From Owenia fusiformis (Eukaryota; Annelida; Polychaeta; Sabellida; Oweniidae), in the NCBI GenBank assembly GCA_903813345.2, contig CAIIXF020000012.1:6593615-6657614 (forward strand): 64,000 nt of DNA. Direction: 5' to 3'. The first letter of the stretch is position 1, and each line of letters starts with the position of its first letter. Shown here one piece after another: positions 22,681-34,153 of this stretch. The position numbers were made by a program, and so were the translations under genes. Under the pieces are notes generated by a model. The model saw nothing but the letters and a program-made list of their open reading frames with translations. It had not been told where the DNA came from and made no database searches.

Positions 22681-24108
22681 TTAAGGTGGATAACAACCAC
22701 CATCAGATTCACAAGTTTGATAAGGCTGACAACATGTGGTGAACTTGCCCTTTTCTCGAGCACAGCACGCGTAATGACGAGGACATGGGTTGTCACTACA
22801 ATGAAGTTTGACAATAGGTGGCAATTCAGGGTTGAAAGCACATCCGGGTCCTTTACATGTGACGCCATCTTTAATGTTAGCAATTAATAAATCTAAAACG
22901 GCTGTCTGCGACATCGGCGTTGCTCTGTCGAAAGGACCGAGCCAGTTTTCCGTAAATATCGGCCCCTCTGCCGGATTCTTTGACGGACCATCGAGATAAG
23001 ATATGTTGCATTGACTTACAGGACGTTTATCACAAATACTATTTTTTATTACAGACTTGATGTTATTCTGAAGCCATTGAGAATAAAACTCCCTGTTTGA
23101 ATTGTCCGATACATCCATTAGATATCGAAGATTCTTAACAAAAATACCCTTGAACATTTGTCCATCAAGATCATGTTGACACGCATTGTCCCAATCGCAA
23201 TATTCTTGCAATACACCATCTTTACTATTATATGCGATGGTAGCCCGAGCTATTTTATCAGCTAAAACTAGATAAGAGTCATTTTTGTTAATTTTGTATA
23301 ATTCAGCTAAACCGCCTATAAATAAACCAGCATTGTATGTAATGTTATAATTTTGGCGCTGAGTACAATCATACGTGTCGGCGATACCATCAGACACAAG
23401 ATATGTTGTGTGGTTCAATGCGGATTTCACGAGGTAGTTTAGGGTGAGGTTTGCCCATGCTAGGTAGCTTTCGTTTTTAGTAGCCCGGTACATTCTAGCG
23501 GTCAGGGACAACATCTGCACACTTGTAATAGTATTCTTTGATAAGTGTCCTCCTCCAAACCAAAATCCACCATTGCATTGCAAAGTTGAGTCCCAACCAT
23601 TTGTCCAGAGGTAGTCTGTAACATTTCTTGATATTTGAAGAAAGCTCGCGTTTCCCGTGACTTCGTAAATCCTCGAGAACGCAAGGCCGAACCAACCCTC
23701 GTCATCGTACGACGGGAGTGGCCAATAGGCTTTTAGGAGGTATTCCATTGTCCTCCAGGAGCTAACCAGGACATTCCTATACCGAGTATTGTTTCCATAA
23801 TGGCAGAAATTTGCCATTGTTTCGAGTACAGCACCATTTTGCCAGAAGCCATCGAAACCATTCCAGTCCAAATACGTGAATAGACCAGCAATTGGCGAAG
23901 GAAACCAATTCTGTTGAAGTGCATACTGCGTCAGGCAAGCGTAATATGCGTTTGTATCATTTTGAAACATAGTCAACGTACAGTTACTAACATCTTGTTC
24001 CTGTTCAACCTCCATGAATTGTGCGAGGCCATTCATACTCGAAAATGCTACAGAGAGCAGAAAAAATGTACTAGCTATATTTATACTAAAATTCATCATG
24101 TTCGACAA
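22681..24108 (-). CDS. Secreted GH76 family glycoside hydrolase (alpha-1,6-mannanase type), intronless
   Basis: A single 475-residue frame without introns. Residues about 8-29 form a hydrophobic signal peptide (the start at MSNMM or the Met four codons later cannot be separated). The body matches glycoside hydrolase family 76: FDGFWQNGAVLE (about 85-96), the catalytic Asp pair in YDDEGWFGLAF (D135, D136), a KNTITSVQMLSLTARMY helix and TYNAGLFIGGLAELY. GH76 enzymes cleave alpha-1,6-mannan backbones of fungal and bacterial-type mannans, so a digestive or antifungal role is possible. The last 37 residues form a cysteine-rich tail (CPRHYACC, TTCC, GGCYPP) resembling half a granulin module, not part of GH76. 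Many Asn-X-Ser/Thr sites fit secretion. GH76 is mainly known from bacteria and fungi, so transfer into this lineage is possible but not shown. Confidence 0.88.
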   Translation of the reverse strand: MSNMMNFSINIASTFFLLSVAFSSMNGLAQFMEVEQEQDVSNCTLTMFQNDTNAYYACLTQYALQQNWFPSPIAGLFTYLDWNGFDGFWQNGAVLETMANFCHYGNNTRYRNVLVSSWRTMEYLLKAYWPLPSYDDEGWFGLAFSRIYEVTGNASFLQISRNVTDYLWTNGWDSTLQCNGGFWFGGGHLSKNTITSVQMLSLTARMYRATKNESYLAWANLTLNYLVKSALNHTTYLVSDGIADTYDCTQRQNYNITYNAGLFIGGLAELYKINKNDSYLVLADKIARATIAYNSKDGVLQEYCDWDNACQHDLDGQMFKGIFVKNLRYLMDVSDNSNREFYSQWLQNNIKSVIKNSICDKRPVSQCNISYLDGPSKNPAEGPIFTENWLGPFDRATPMSQTAVLDLLIANIKDGVTCKGPGCAFNPELPPIVKLHCSDNPCPRHYACCAREKGKFTTCCQPYQTCESDGGCYPP

Positions 24109-24746
24109 AATGATCGACTAGTTTCCTTATATCAATAACACACAATTTAACCTTTCGATGGCACTTTACGTTATATTCTTTTTATCTATTATCAAGGTCA
24201 ACTTGTTTTATCTAGTTTTATTGTGCCCTATTGTTTAGATAAAACAATTTATTACTGAAGGCATGTACTTGTGTTTCATACATGTACACCCCCTTCCTCG
24301 TAGGTTTGGCAATCGGAAGTTTCAATTTAATGTGATGACCGGCCTTGTATTGTTTTAATTTTATTCCTTCGGTTCGAAAATGTTCAACTAATTTGATGAC
24401 AGGCTGAAATAATGATCAAATGAGTACCTTCCGATTACCAGACTTATGAAGGGGGTTGTACCTAGTCAGTAATTATCACATCAATGTGTAGTATACCCGA
24501 TTAGTAATGCGGAAAGTATAAAACGAAACAGGAATTACAAGCGGTTATTATGACCTCAACAATGAACAATGGCTTATTTCCTAAGCTTTGCTTGTGCTGT
24601 CCTCGTTCAAGGGTGCAATGACCTATCAGAGTCCATTAATATCTCATAATCTGTCCATGTTTTACAGATACAGTATATAATATAACAAATGGTCGTTTCA
24701 TTACACGAAATATTATTGAACTGATCAAAAATCGTATAAAATGTGT

Positions 24747-25163
24747 TATTCCATAATACTACTGTTTTCCCAGGGAAATATTAAGGAATAAAAAGCGTAT
24801 TGAATCGTATTACATGAAAAAATCGTATTGTCCCCGGGAAAAAATCGTATTGGAGCGTATTACATGAAAAAATCGTATTGTCCCCGGGATAAAAATCGTA
24901 TTGGAGCATTTTAACCTATTTCCGGTTTCCCGATTATTTTTTCCCGGTTATTTGCATTATCCAAATGTAGCATTTTAGAGGGGTGTATTATGGAATAAAT
25001 AGGTTATTTCTGGTCGGGATTGAATATGGGTTTCATTCCTCGGAAAATATGATATTGACCTTGGGCTATATGATATTGACACTCGGTCGCTGCGCTCCCT
25101 CGGTCAATATCATATTGTCCCTCGGAATAAAACCCATATTCAATCCCTCCCAGTGAATAACCT
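24747..25163. repeat. Composite palindromic repeat with CCCCGGGA units
   Basis: GTTATTCCATAATAC (about 24747) is mirrored by GTATTATGGAATAA (about 24986). Between them lie tandem units of TCGTATTGTCCCCGGGA with AATCGTATTGGAGC. From about 25001 to 25163 a second palindrome follows: GGGATTGAATATGGGTTT and AATATGATATTGACC are both mirrored around a GGTCGCTGCGCTCCCTCGGT centre. AT-rich hosts often carry such foldbacks; no coding content. Confidence 0.7.
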
Positions 25164-25170
25164 ATATTTA

Positions 25171-25903
25171 TTTAATATTGGATGGACTGTTCTGACTAGT
25201 TTAAAATTTTAAGTCGTGTTCTTATACAAAATACAAACTGTTTCCATGTAATATTTTAACTGTTACAAGCGCCCTTTTTGTTCCGTTTTGTTTCGTTCAG
25301 TGAAGTTTAATAATGCGTGGCATGCACCTCATCATTGGTTCAAATTTATTTCACTTTTTCGACGTTGGATAATGATGCCTGATCTTGAAGGATGTATCTT
25401 CAAGACATATTTCATTATGTATATAAACCGATGGTCTCGACATAATATTCAATAAATATGACTAAAATACTTCCGTAAAAATCTTTATTTTCTGTCATAG
25501 CAATACAAGTTTTCTAAAGCAAACGATCTTGACATTATACATTTTTAAAGCAAAATGTCCACGCATGCATAATACGTCTGGATAAAGATTATATAATAGT
25601 AAACGTCATATAGCAAGAAGTAAGAATATTAATCAAAAATCAAATCCAACTGTCAGGTGATCGAGTCTTTTAAAGCAATAACATCTTCCCTTAAAAGGTA
25701 AGCATTGTACAACACGACGTCGTACATGATATAATAACAGTTATCGTTCTTAAAAATCGAATTGGCTTTACAATATTCATAAAAGATTGAACTATTCTCT
25801 AAGATATTAAATATAAGCTAATTTATAATCGCAGATAAGAAGGTGTCTCTATACGCAATGACGTAGTTTGAAACTATTGATAACTGGTCTTCAAGTTACG
25901 TCT
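25171..25903. other. Spacer between palindromic repeat and nested transposon
   Basis: AT-rich single-copy-looking DNA with no supported gene or repeat. Confidence 0.4.
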
Positions 25904-26599
25904 TTAAAGGCCCCATGTGAAGTTTAAACCACCTTGGCTTATATTGTAGTCTTACCCAGTGTTATCAAAATGTGATATGTGAAACTTTTTTTTTAAATTT
26001 CAAAAAGTGGTTTTTGATAGACTTTTTGTTCCAAAATTTGTGAATTTATTTAAAACCAAATTTTAGAGGTCACTCATATCTTCTAATTAGCCACAATTCA
26101 TACCAATGCATAGCATACATCCTCCCATGTTTTCGGTTGATAGACAAGCGAGAAATGAACTTATCAGTGCATGAAAATGGTTCTGAGAAAAATGCATTTC
26201 AAAATTTTAGTTATCATAGAAACCAATGGTACAATGATATCTAAAACATAATTTATTCTTCCTTTTAACCTGGTTAGACAATCAACATTGGTTTTTTATG
26301 AAAGTCTATCATATTGAAAAAAGATTGACATCGAAAAAAAAATTCAATTTTTTTCAAAAAGTTTTTGTTACCTTATACTCGGGGTGGAAGGTGTGAGAAT
26401 TGTGCAAAAAATGACTTTGTGAGCTGGATGGAGTTTCTCTGTATTTTTCATTCTATTTGGGTTTCCTGCATAAGGGATTTCGCCTGCGAAGCATATAACT
26501 CTTGCGAACATATCTAAATATTGGTCCGAGGAAGACATAGCTTGAATTTTTTAGAAAAAATGGGCTAAAAGTGGAAATTACAAAAAGTCAAAATGTTCA

Positions 26600-28300
26600 A
26601 CTCAAACAAAACTCTAGCTATTTAATATTAACACTATGTATTATTTAATGTTTTTCAGATGTTTAAGGACCTTCATTAGTGTACTAGTGTCTAGAAATAA
26701 GATAATTAAGGACAAAATTTGGCATTTTTGATCATTTTCGCTTTCATCAGTAACATATAGTTCCTTATATCTTGAGTTTAATGTTGACTGGTTGTTGCAA
26801 TTTTGATTAAATCTGTGCTTGTACATGTCTTCTTCCATTTAAGATATAAAAAATGTATATTGGACCACCAATGGTCATATTAGAGCTTTCAGATCTCCCC
26901 TACCCCATTTATTATGAAAAATTACTGAAACATATGAAAATATAAAATAACTTGAATTTATAAACTTTAACAATGTTGTAGCTATTCTATATCAATATTA
27001 TGTATTATTTAATGTTTTTCAGAACCTTTATTGGTATACTAGTGCCTAGAAATGAGACATTTAAGGACAAAACTTGGCATTTTTTTAAATCATTTTTGCT
27101 TTCAGCAGTAACATATAGTTCCTCATATATTGAGTTTTATGCTTACTGGTTGTTGCAATTGTAATAAAATCTGTTTTTGTAGATGTCTTCTTCCATTTAA
27201 GGTATAGAAAATGTATAGTGGACCACCAATGGTCATATTAGAGCTTTCAGATCTCCCCTACCCCATTTATCATGAAAAATTAAAGAAAAATATGAAAATA
27301 TAAAATAACTTGAAACTATAAACTTTAATAAAGTTGTAGCTATTCTATATCAATATTATGTGTTATTTAATGTTTTTAAGATATTTCAGAACCTTTATTG
27401 GTAAACTAGTGCCTAGAAATGAGACATTTAAGGACAAAACATGGCTTTTTGACCATTTTCGCTTTCAGCAATACCATATAGGTCCTTATATCTTGAGTTT
27501 AATGCTGACTGGTTGGTGCATTCTTAGTCAAATTTGTTCTTGTAGATGTCTTCTTTCATTTAAGATATAAAAATGTATAGTGGATGACCAATGTTCATAG
27601 TAGAGCTTTCAGGTCTCCCCTACCCCATTTATTAGGAAAAATGACCAGAAATATTAATAAAAAGAAAAATAACTTCAAATTATGAACTTTTACAAAGTTG
27701 TAACTATTCTATGTCAATACTATGTATTATTTAATCTTTTTCTGATGTTTCAGGACCCTCATTAGTATTCTAATGCCTAGAAATGAGATATTTAAGGACA
27801 AAACTTGGCTTTTTTTTCATTTTCACTTTCAGCAATAACGTATATAGTATAGGTCCATATATCTTGAGTTTTATGCTGACTGGTTGGTGCATTCTTGGTC
27901 AAATCTGTTCTTGTACATGTCTTCTTCCATTTAGGATATAGAAAATGTATATTGGACAACCAATGTTGATATTATAGCTTTCATGTCTCCCCTGCCCCAT
28001 TTATGTAAATGAAAAATTAATTTCAAATCATCAACTTTAACAAAATTGTAGCTATTCTCTATCAATACTATGTATTATTTAATGTAACCTTCATTTGATT
28101 AGATGTGTCTAACATTTGGCATTTTTAGCATTCTGCATTTAGCAGTAGCATATAATTTTCCACAATTATAATTCTTTGATGATAGATTCATATATGTTTT
28201 TTATTGAATCTGTCTTCTCTGATTTAATTTAAAGAAAATGTATGTAAGACAACGAATGTTTTTATTAGAGGTCTAAGATCTGCCCTCCACCATTAAATGA
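26600..28300. repeat. Left-arm array of about 360-bp units
   Basis: Five units with GAGCTTTCAG-type boxes near 26883, 27241, 27603, 27975 and 28267 (spacings about 358, 362, 372, 292). Each carries TCTCCCCTACCCCATTTA or a decayed form, TATGTATTATTTAATGTTTT and GACTGGTTG. Confidence 0.85.
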
Positions 28301-28773
28301 GAAAACCAACACAAATGTTATTATTGCATGATAATATTCTTAAACTTTTCAAAAGTTTAGCATATTTATTAGCACACTAAAATCAAAAAATGACACATAA
28401 ATGGGCAAAATGACCAATGTTTCACTTCCAGCAATAGTTGTTTATATTTTTAGTTGAATGGTGATTAGTTGACATATTTTAGATCATATATATTCAACTA
28501 TGTGTCTTGTTATCTTCAAAGCATGGAAAATTAAACACATATATATACATATTAGAGATAAAATTACTACACTACTATATTTTTAAAAGATTACTCAAAA
28601 ATAGCTGGTGCGAAATAATTTTGTAATTTCTCAGTTTACTCTCATATGAATCAAAGGATATGTCTTTATATAGACATGATTATTCACAACTCTCGAACTT
28701 AATCCAGCAACAGCCTGATTTTTCAAATCTCCCTGGTTCTATGTTAGAGCTGCATTTAAGTCATTTTAAAGGT

Positions 28774-29725
28774 AACTGGTGAACTGGTACCCAAGACAAG
28801 TCGTACCCAAGCATATATTTTGTTTTGAATCAAGTGTTGGACTGGGAATGTGTAAAGATATACATATTATAACTGTAACATACTGTTCAGAAGTTTGAAG
28901 AATTTTCAGAAGAAATTGATATAATTTTGTAACATTTTGAGCTTTGAGTGTCAATTTATTTTGACTATTATTTTATATTGGATGTTCGAGTGAAGAGATA
29001 TATGTTTATTCCACACATTCATAATCATTTTTTTAAATATTGTATGTTTATGAGTGTTTGGAACAAGTGTCAGATTTAATTCATCTTGGAAGATGGTATT
29101 ATTATAAATGTATTGATTCATCAAATCTTGGGCCTAATTTCTTATTAAACAGATAATCTATTTGTCTAGGATTTCATATTATCAGAAGTCATATTCATGA
29201 AATTTAGCAATAAAATATTTTGAATAATATAATAATAGTATACAAGTAATAATATAGTATAATATTAATATCAAATATTATTTTGGTACTTATTCATACA
29301 TGATATATTATTACACTTAGTATGCATGTGCATAATCCAATTTAGTTCCAATTGGAAAAGAATTAACAGATTAAACTTCCTTTAAACTTTCTCAAAATGC
29401 TCAAATTAATTGTTTGATTCATTTGTAGAAAAGTCACTGTTGTAATTATATTTATTTATATATATGTTTGACAAAAAATGTTGTGAACAAGCACTTCAAG
29501 CACTTGTTTTATTAGTAAAAAGGTGATTCAAGTTAAATCAAAATGCTTCACTTAATCCATTGAGAAAAAATGTCTTCTAAATTCAAAAAAATATTGAGGC
29601 TTATTTGAGTCACATTATAACATGAAAACATTATTATACAAACTCAATTTGTTTTCCTAATATGCACCCATAATACTGGAAATAACTTGGGTACGAGTTG
29701 TCTTGGGTACCAGTTGACTAGGAAG
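28774..29725. mobile_element. Third-level 952-bp TIR insertion with 12-bp direct repeats
   Basis: GAACTGGTACCCAAGACAAG near the left end is inverted near the right end as CTTGTCTTGGGTACCAGTTG-like sequence (one or two mismatches), extending about 30 bp. CATTTTAAAGGT flanks both sides exactly (28762-28773 and 29726-29737). The long duplication would fit a MULE-type insertion, but no ORF supports this. Confidence 0.65.
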
Positions 29726-30131
29726 CATTTTAAAGGTCTAAGTTGCTCATGACACCACAAGCTATTCAGATATGTAAGATCTCTAAATAATTATTATAGT
29801 TCTGAGAAACTCATCCTTAAATATTGTCCAAGATGTGCACTATGTTGTTTATTGCCACATGGACAAGTAGCAATACACCCTTGACTAGAAACTTTGTATA
29901 GCAATTTTCGCTGCCTTTTGCCATTTTACATTTGCGAATTGCCAAGGACATATGTTTCTTGTGTTGCTACGAAGGTTTGTTTGTGAGTACTGGTACAAGA
30001 CACCCATCTTTGATATATCTTCAAATAGGTATTGCACTTTGAGATTCATATAGTAATTTAGAATGCTACCTTGAAGGACATAAACAACTTTAAGAGCTCT
30101 TTTTAACTCTCATCCTTCTTTGCAAGCAACA

Positions 30132-30600
30132 TTATTCTGTATCATCAGACTGAATACAAATTCTTTGAACATTGAATTCCTTTGTCTTGTCTGCAGCACT
30201 GTAATAGACATGGGCCATAAAGAGAGTGTCAACTTCTTCATGATCAGTATTTGATAGATAAGTTGCAACTATCAGTTTTGCAAAGTTCAATAGCAGCTCT
30301 GCCATAAGTGAAATTCATCCCATTTTAGAGATACAGTAACATTGCTTCACAAACCAAAGACAGCTTTACCATTTTGTAATCCTTTCCAAAATCATCTTGT
30401 TGGCTGTTCTTCATTTCATAATGTTTACATTTACCAAAATATCCCCAAGCCCAATATCCATCATGAACTTCCTAATTACACCACCCTTAGGTGTAATATG
30501 GAAATCACCAAGCCTTTGACAACATTGCATTTGATATGAGGGAATCCAACCAATATGGCTTGATCACTGGTTATAATTATCACAGTACTATACCCCATTA
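30132..30600 (-). pseudogene. Relic of a transposon-associated ORF (HEEVDT type)
   Basis: On the minus strand from about 30302 to 30132 one frame reads AELLLNFAKLIVATYLSNTD then HEEVDTLFMAHVYYSAADKT and ICIQSDDTE before a stop. Upstream pieces in other frames (YWAWGYFGKCKHYEM, GYSTVIIITSDQAI) also look protein-like. The HEExDT...SxDTD pattern resembles an uncharacterised ORF often seen in repeat-borne genes of corals, molluscs and fish (SHEEADTR...DTDV). Stops and frameshifts show it is dead. Assignment is from memory of the motif only. Confidence 0.45.
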
Positions 30601-30799
30601 TTTTTAAATATATTCCAAGTATTGTACTATACATTGCATAGATTCATGAGCAGTTTGCAACATATCATAACCAGAAAAGCCCAATGGACAAAGATAGAGA
30701 ATACCCGCCCCATTTGCAACTCAACTTTAAATGTCTAATGTTTAGACTTGTATACTCATGAAGTTCCTGACACATCTGAAAAATATCAAATAATACATA

Positions 30800-32290
30800 G
30801 TATTGATCTAGAATAGCGACAACTTTGTTAAAGTCTATACTTTGAAATTGTTTGGTTTTTATATTTCTGGTTATTTTTTCAAAATAAATGGGGTAGGGGA
30901 GATATGTAAGCTCTAATATAATGACAGGCTTTCCAATATACATTTTTAAATACCTTAAATCAAAGTAGGCAGGCAAAAGAACAGATTTGATCAAGAATCC
31001 ATGAACCAATCAGCATAAAACTCAAGATATAAGGAACTATATGTTATTGCTAACAGTGGAAATGATGAAAAATGCCAAATTTTGTTCTTAAATGTCTAAT
31101 TTCTCTACACTAGAATACTAATGAAGGTCCTGAAAGATTAATTATAGCAATCAATAACACATAAAGAATAGTTACATCTTTGTTAAAGTTTATACTGGTA
31201 GTTTGAAGTTATTTTTTATATTTTCCAGTCATCTTCCCTAATAAATGGGGTAGGGGAGAACTGAAAGCTCTAATATGAACATTGTTTGTCTACTATACAT
31301 TTTCAGTACCTTAAATGGAACAAAACATGTACAAGAACAGATTTAATCCAAAATGTATCAACCAGTCAGCATAAAACTCAAGATATGAGGATCTATATGT
31401 TACTGCTGAAGGCAGCATTGATTAAAAAATGCCAGGTTTTGCCCTTAAATGTCTCATTTCTAGCCACTTGAATATCAATAAAAGTTCTGAAAAATCTTAA
31501 AAATATTAAATAACACATAATATTGATAATAGAATAGCTACAACTTTATGAAAGTCTATAATTTCAAGTTATTTTATTTTTTTATATTTCTCGTTTATTT
31601 TCCATAATTGATGGGGTAGGGGAGATCTGAAAGCTCTAATATGAACACTGTTTGTCTACTATACATTTTCTATACCTTAAATGGAAGAAGACAGGCACAA
31701 GAACAGATTTGATTGAAAATGCAACAATCAGACAGCATAAAACTCAAGATATGAGGAACTATATATTACTGCTGAAAGCGAAAATGATAAAAAAAAAATG
31801 CCAAGTTTTGTCCTTAAATGTCTCATTTCTAGCCACTTGTATACCGCTATAGGTTCTGAAATATCTTAAAAACATTAAATAACACATAATATTGACATAG
31901 AATAGCTACAACTTTGTTAAAGTTTATAATTTCAAGTTATTTTATTTTTTCATATTTTTCGGTAATTTTCCGTAATAAATGGGGTAGGGGAGATCTGAAA
32001 GCTCTCATACGAACATTGGTTGTCCACTATACATTTTCTATACCTTAAAAGGAAGAACATATGTACAAGCACAGATTTAATCAAAAATGCAACAACCAGT
32101 CAGCATTAAACTCGAGATATAAGGAACTATATGTTAATGCTGAAAGCGAAAATGATTAAAAATGCCAAATTTTGTCCTTAAATGTCACATTTCTAGACAC
32201 AAGTATACTAATGAAGGTCTTGAAACATCTGAGAAACCTTACATAACACAAAATATTGATATAGAATAGCTACAACTTTGTTTGAGTTGA
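30800..32290. repeat. Right-arm array of about 360-bp units, inverted
   Basis: Four units with the complementary box TAAATGGGGTAGGGGAGA near 30888, 31246, 31612 and 31980 (spacings about 358-368), each followed by AGCTCTAATA and TATACATTTTC. Mirror image of the left-arm array. Confidence 0.85.
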
Positions 32291-33079
32291 ACATTTTGAC
32301 TTCTTGTAGTTTCCATTTTTAGCCAATTTTTTCTAAAAAATTCAAGGTATGTCTTCTTCGGACCAGTATTTAGATATGTTCGCAAGAGTTATATGCTTCG
32401 CAGGCGAAATCCTTTATGCAGGACACCCTAATAGAATAAAAAATACACAGAAATTCCATCCAGCTCATAAAGTCCTTAACGGAGCCTCTTAGAAAATTTT
32501 CCACCCCGAGTATTAGTGACATCACTAATGTTTCAAAATATTTTTGATAAGCTAAAACATTGAAGTGGCCCAGGCCATTAAATATGACATTTTATTACTG
32601 AAATAGTGTGTCTTTTGTTCAATCTTTGCATTGGTGTTAAAAATATAATCTTTTTTGAAATGCATTAAGAAATATTTGATGATTAAGAAATTTCAACTTT
32701 TTTTGAAAAATGGCGGGAAATTTGAATATTTGAGAAATGAAATGCTCACAACTTTTTTTTCAAAAACATTTTTTGTTAAAAAATCTCTAAACTCACTTTT
32801 TAAGTCCTGACAAATAGTAAATGAACGATAAAAAAATATTTTCAAACTTTAGACGGGGACTTTAAGACTTTTTTAAGACGTTCATCTACTTCCAATATGT
32901 GATATATCTATATTTCTTTATTACGACCAATTCGGATCGTATACATTACATGATCCATGGTTTAAAGGTTACATCTGTCATTGCTATAATTTATGTATCC
33001 CAAGCGAAAATATCCTCGAAAATGAATTATCAAAAATAAAGAAAACATTTTTTATCCGACCACTCTACGGTTCAGTGCG

Positions 33080-33240
33080 GTATTTGTGATACGGGTAAAT
33101 ATGCCATACTCACCTGCGGTATATGATATATTTCACATGTGAGTATGGCATATTCCGCAGTGTATACATTGATTTCAGTGAATACCCGAAACTCACCTGC
33201 GGAATATGTCATACTTTAGTTTAGTTTAGCTTAAAACAGT
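33080..33240. repeat. Dispersed repeat with palindromic CCTGCGGAATATG motifs
   Basis: GGTATTTGTGATAC and CACCTGCGGAATATGTCATA recur at about 44482-44560. Inside, ATATGCCATACTCACCTGCGG and its mirror form a palindrome. Close by, TACGAGGGTTGT (33288-33299) and ACAACCCTCGTA (33335-33346) form a second hairpin. Confidence 0.6.
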
Positions 33241-33589
33241 ATATTACAGTGTCACCTGTGAGACAAATACAATTAAATACAACATAGTACGAGGGTTGTA
33301 AGAAAGTTAGAGTATATAGTGCATTACTTCTGGGACAACCCTCGTATAAACACATTAAGTGCAAGTATAAACATCACAGCCAGCCGGCATCGGCTTATGA
33401 GACACCATAATTTCAGAACAATATAAAATGAACTGTTATTGCACAATGATTAGTTATGTATTATGATACGTTTTCTCCTGGGCCAAAATTTAAAAACAGT
33501 TGCTGCAAGTTTATTTTGGATGCTGGCAGTGTTCATAAGTGTAAGCATTTTAATGTCTTGTTGCATGTCTTTGAAATTACAAGGGAGCG

Positions 33590-33790
33590 GGTTTTTAATA
33601 CTTTTTAAGAACAATCTCTAATGTCTGTGTACGCATTGCATTCTAAAAGGAAGTGTTATTCTGTTTCAACTGGGAAACCACTGTCTGAGCATAGTTGGCA
33701 TATACGTCGTGGGAGGGGTGTGTTTGTTGAACGTCCAGTTTCAAGAGATCCATATCTAAATCTTGCTAGTAAAGAGCGATGAGGTCTTGG
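33590..33790 (-). pseudogene. LINE C-terminal relic
   Basis: Minus-strand reading from about 33781 gives HRSLLARFRYGSLETGRS, then RRICQLCSDSGFPVETE, a stop, and HFLLECNAYTDI. The C-x2-C...E...HFLLEC arrangement is the zinc-knuckle-like end of many LINE ORF2 proteins. Only about 60 residues remain and a stop breaks them. Confidence 0.6.
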
Positions 33791-34153
33791 TATATTAGAC
33801 TATATGGTGTTTAATCAAGCCAGACAGACAGTAAGTTAACGTATAAATATCTAATTTCTAGATCTACCAAATGTTGATTTTGTAGTCATGCTAGGTCTAT
33901 ATTGAACAATCTTTGTTTTTTAGTATTAATGCAAATGTGTCCTGTTCTAAAAATGGACCTAAGAATCTCATAATAGTGTTTATAAAGCTGTATTGGAACC
34001 TCCAGATCTAGACAAGCTCATTGCTACAGCAATTACGGACACATTTGTTCCACAGACATGTTTGTGCCTACGTCTTTCTAAATACTGAAGGAGAAAGTAT
34101 TTTGACACACAATTTTGCTGACTGGGGAGGAGGTACATTTTTATTTATTTAGG

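Larger units (their letters stand above)
26376..32512. mobile_element. 6.1-kb foldback element with TTA duplication (PIF/Harbinger-like)
   Basis: Ends TACTCGGGGTGGAA and TTCCACCCCGAGTA are exact inverted repeats, flanked by TTA on both sides (26373-26375, 32513-32515). The related copy at 60979-61816 lacks the insert and reads one TTA (as TAA in its orientation) at the junction, about 61328, proving the duplication. Inverted similarity continues inward through GCAGGCGAAAT-type boxes and then into about 360-bp tandem units on each arm. A 3-bp TWA duplication is characteristic of PIF/Harbinger; no matching transposase is seen, so the superfamily is inferred from the target site only. Confidence 0.85.
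25908..32861 (-). mobile_element. TTAA-flanked TIR element, copy 2, split by a 6.1-kb insertion
   Basis: Left end AGGCCCCATGTGAAGTTTAA and right end TTAGACGGGGACT are the same termini as the copies at 8191 and 60979, in reverse orientation; TTAA flanks both sides (25904-25907, 32862-32865). Removing the inner element (26376-32512 plus one TTA) leaves about 814 bp that aligns end to end with the 838-bp copy at 60979. Confidence 0.88.

Noticed and set aside
23495-23924. Additional frames overlapping the GH76 gene
   Set aside because: Shadow frames of a clearly coding GH76 sequence.
30665-31009. 114-codon minus frame
   Set aside because: Part of the 360-bp arm repeats; sister units have stops in this frame.
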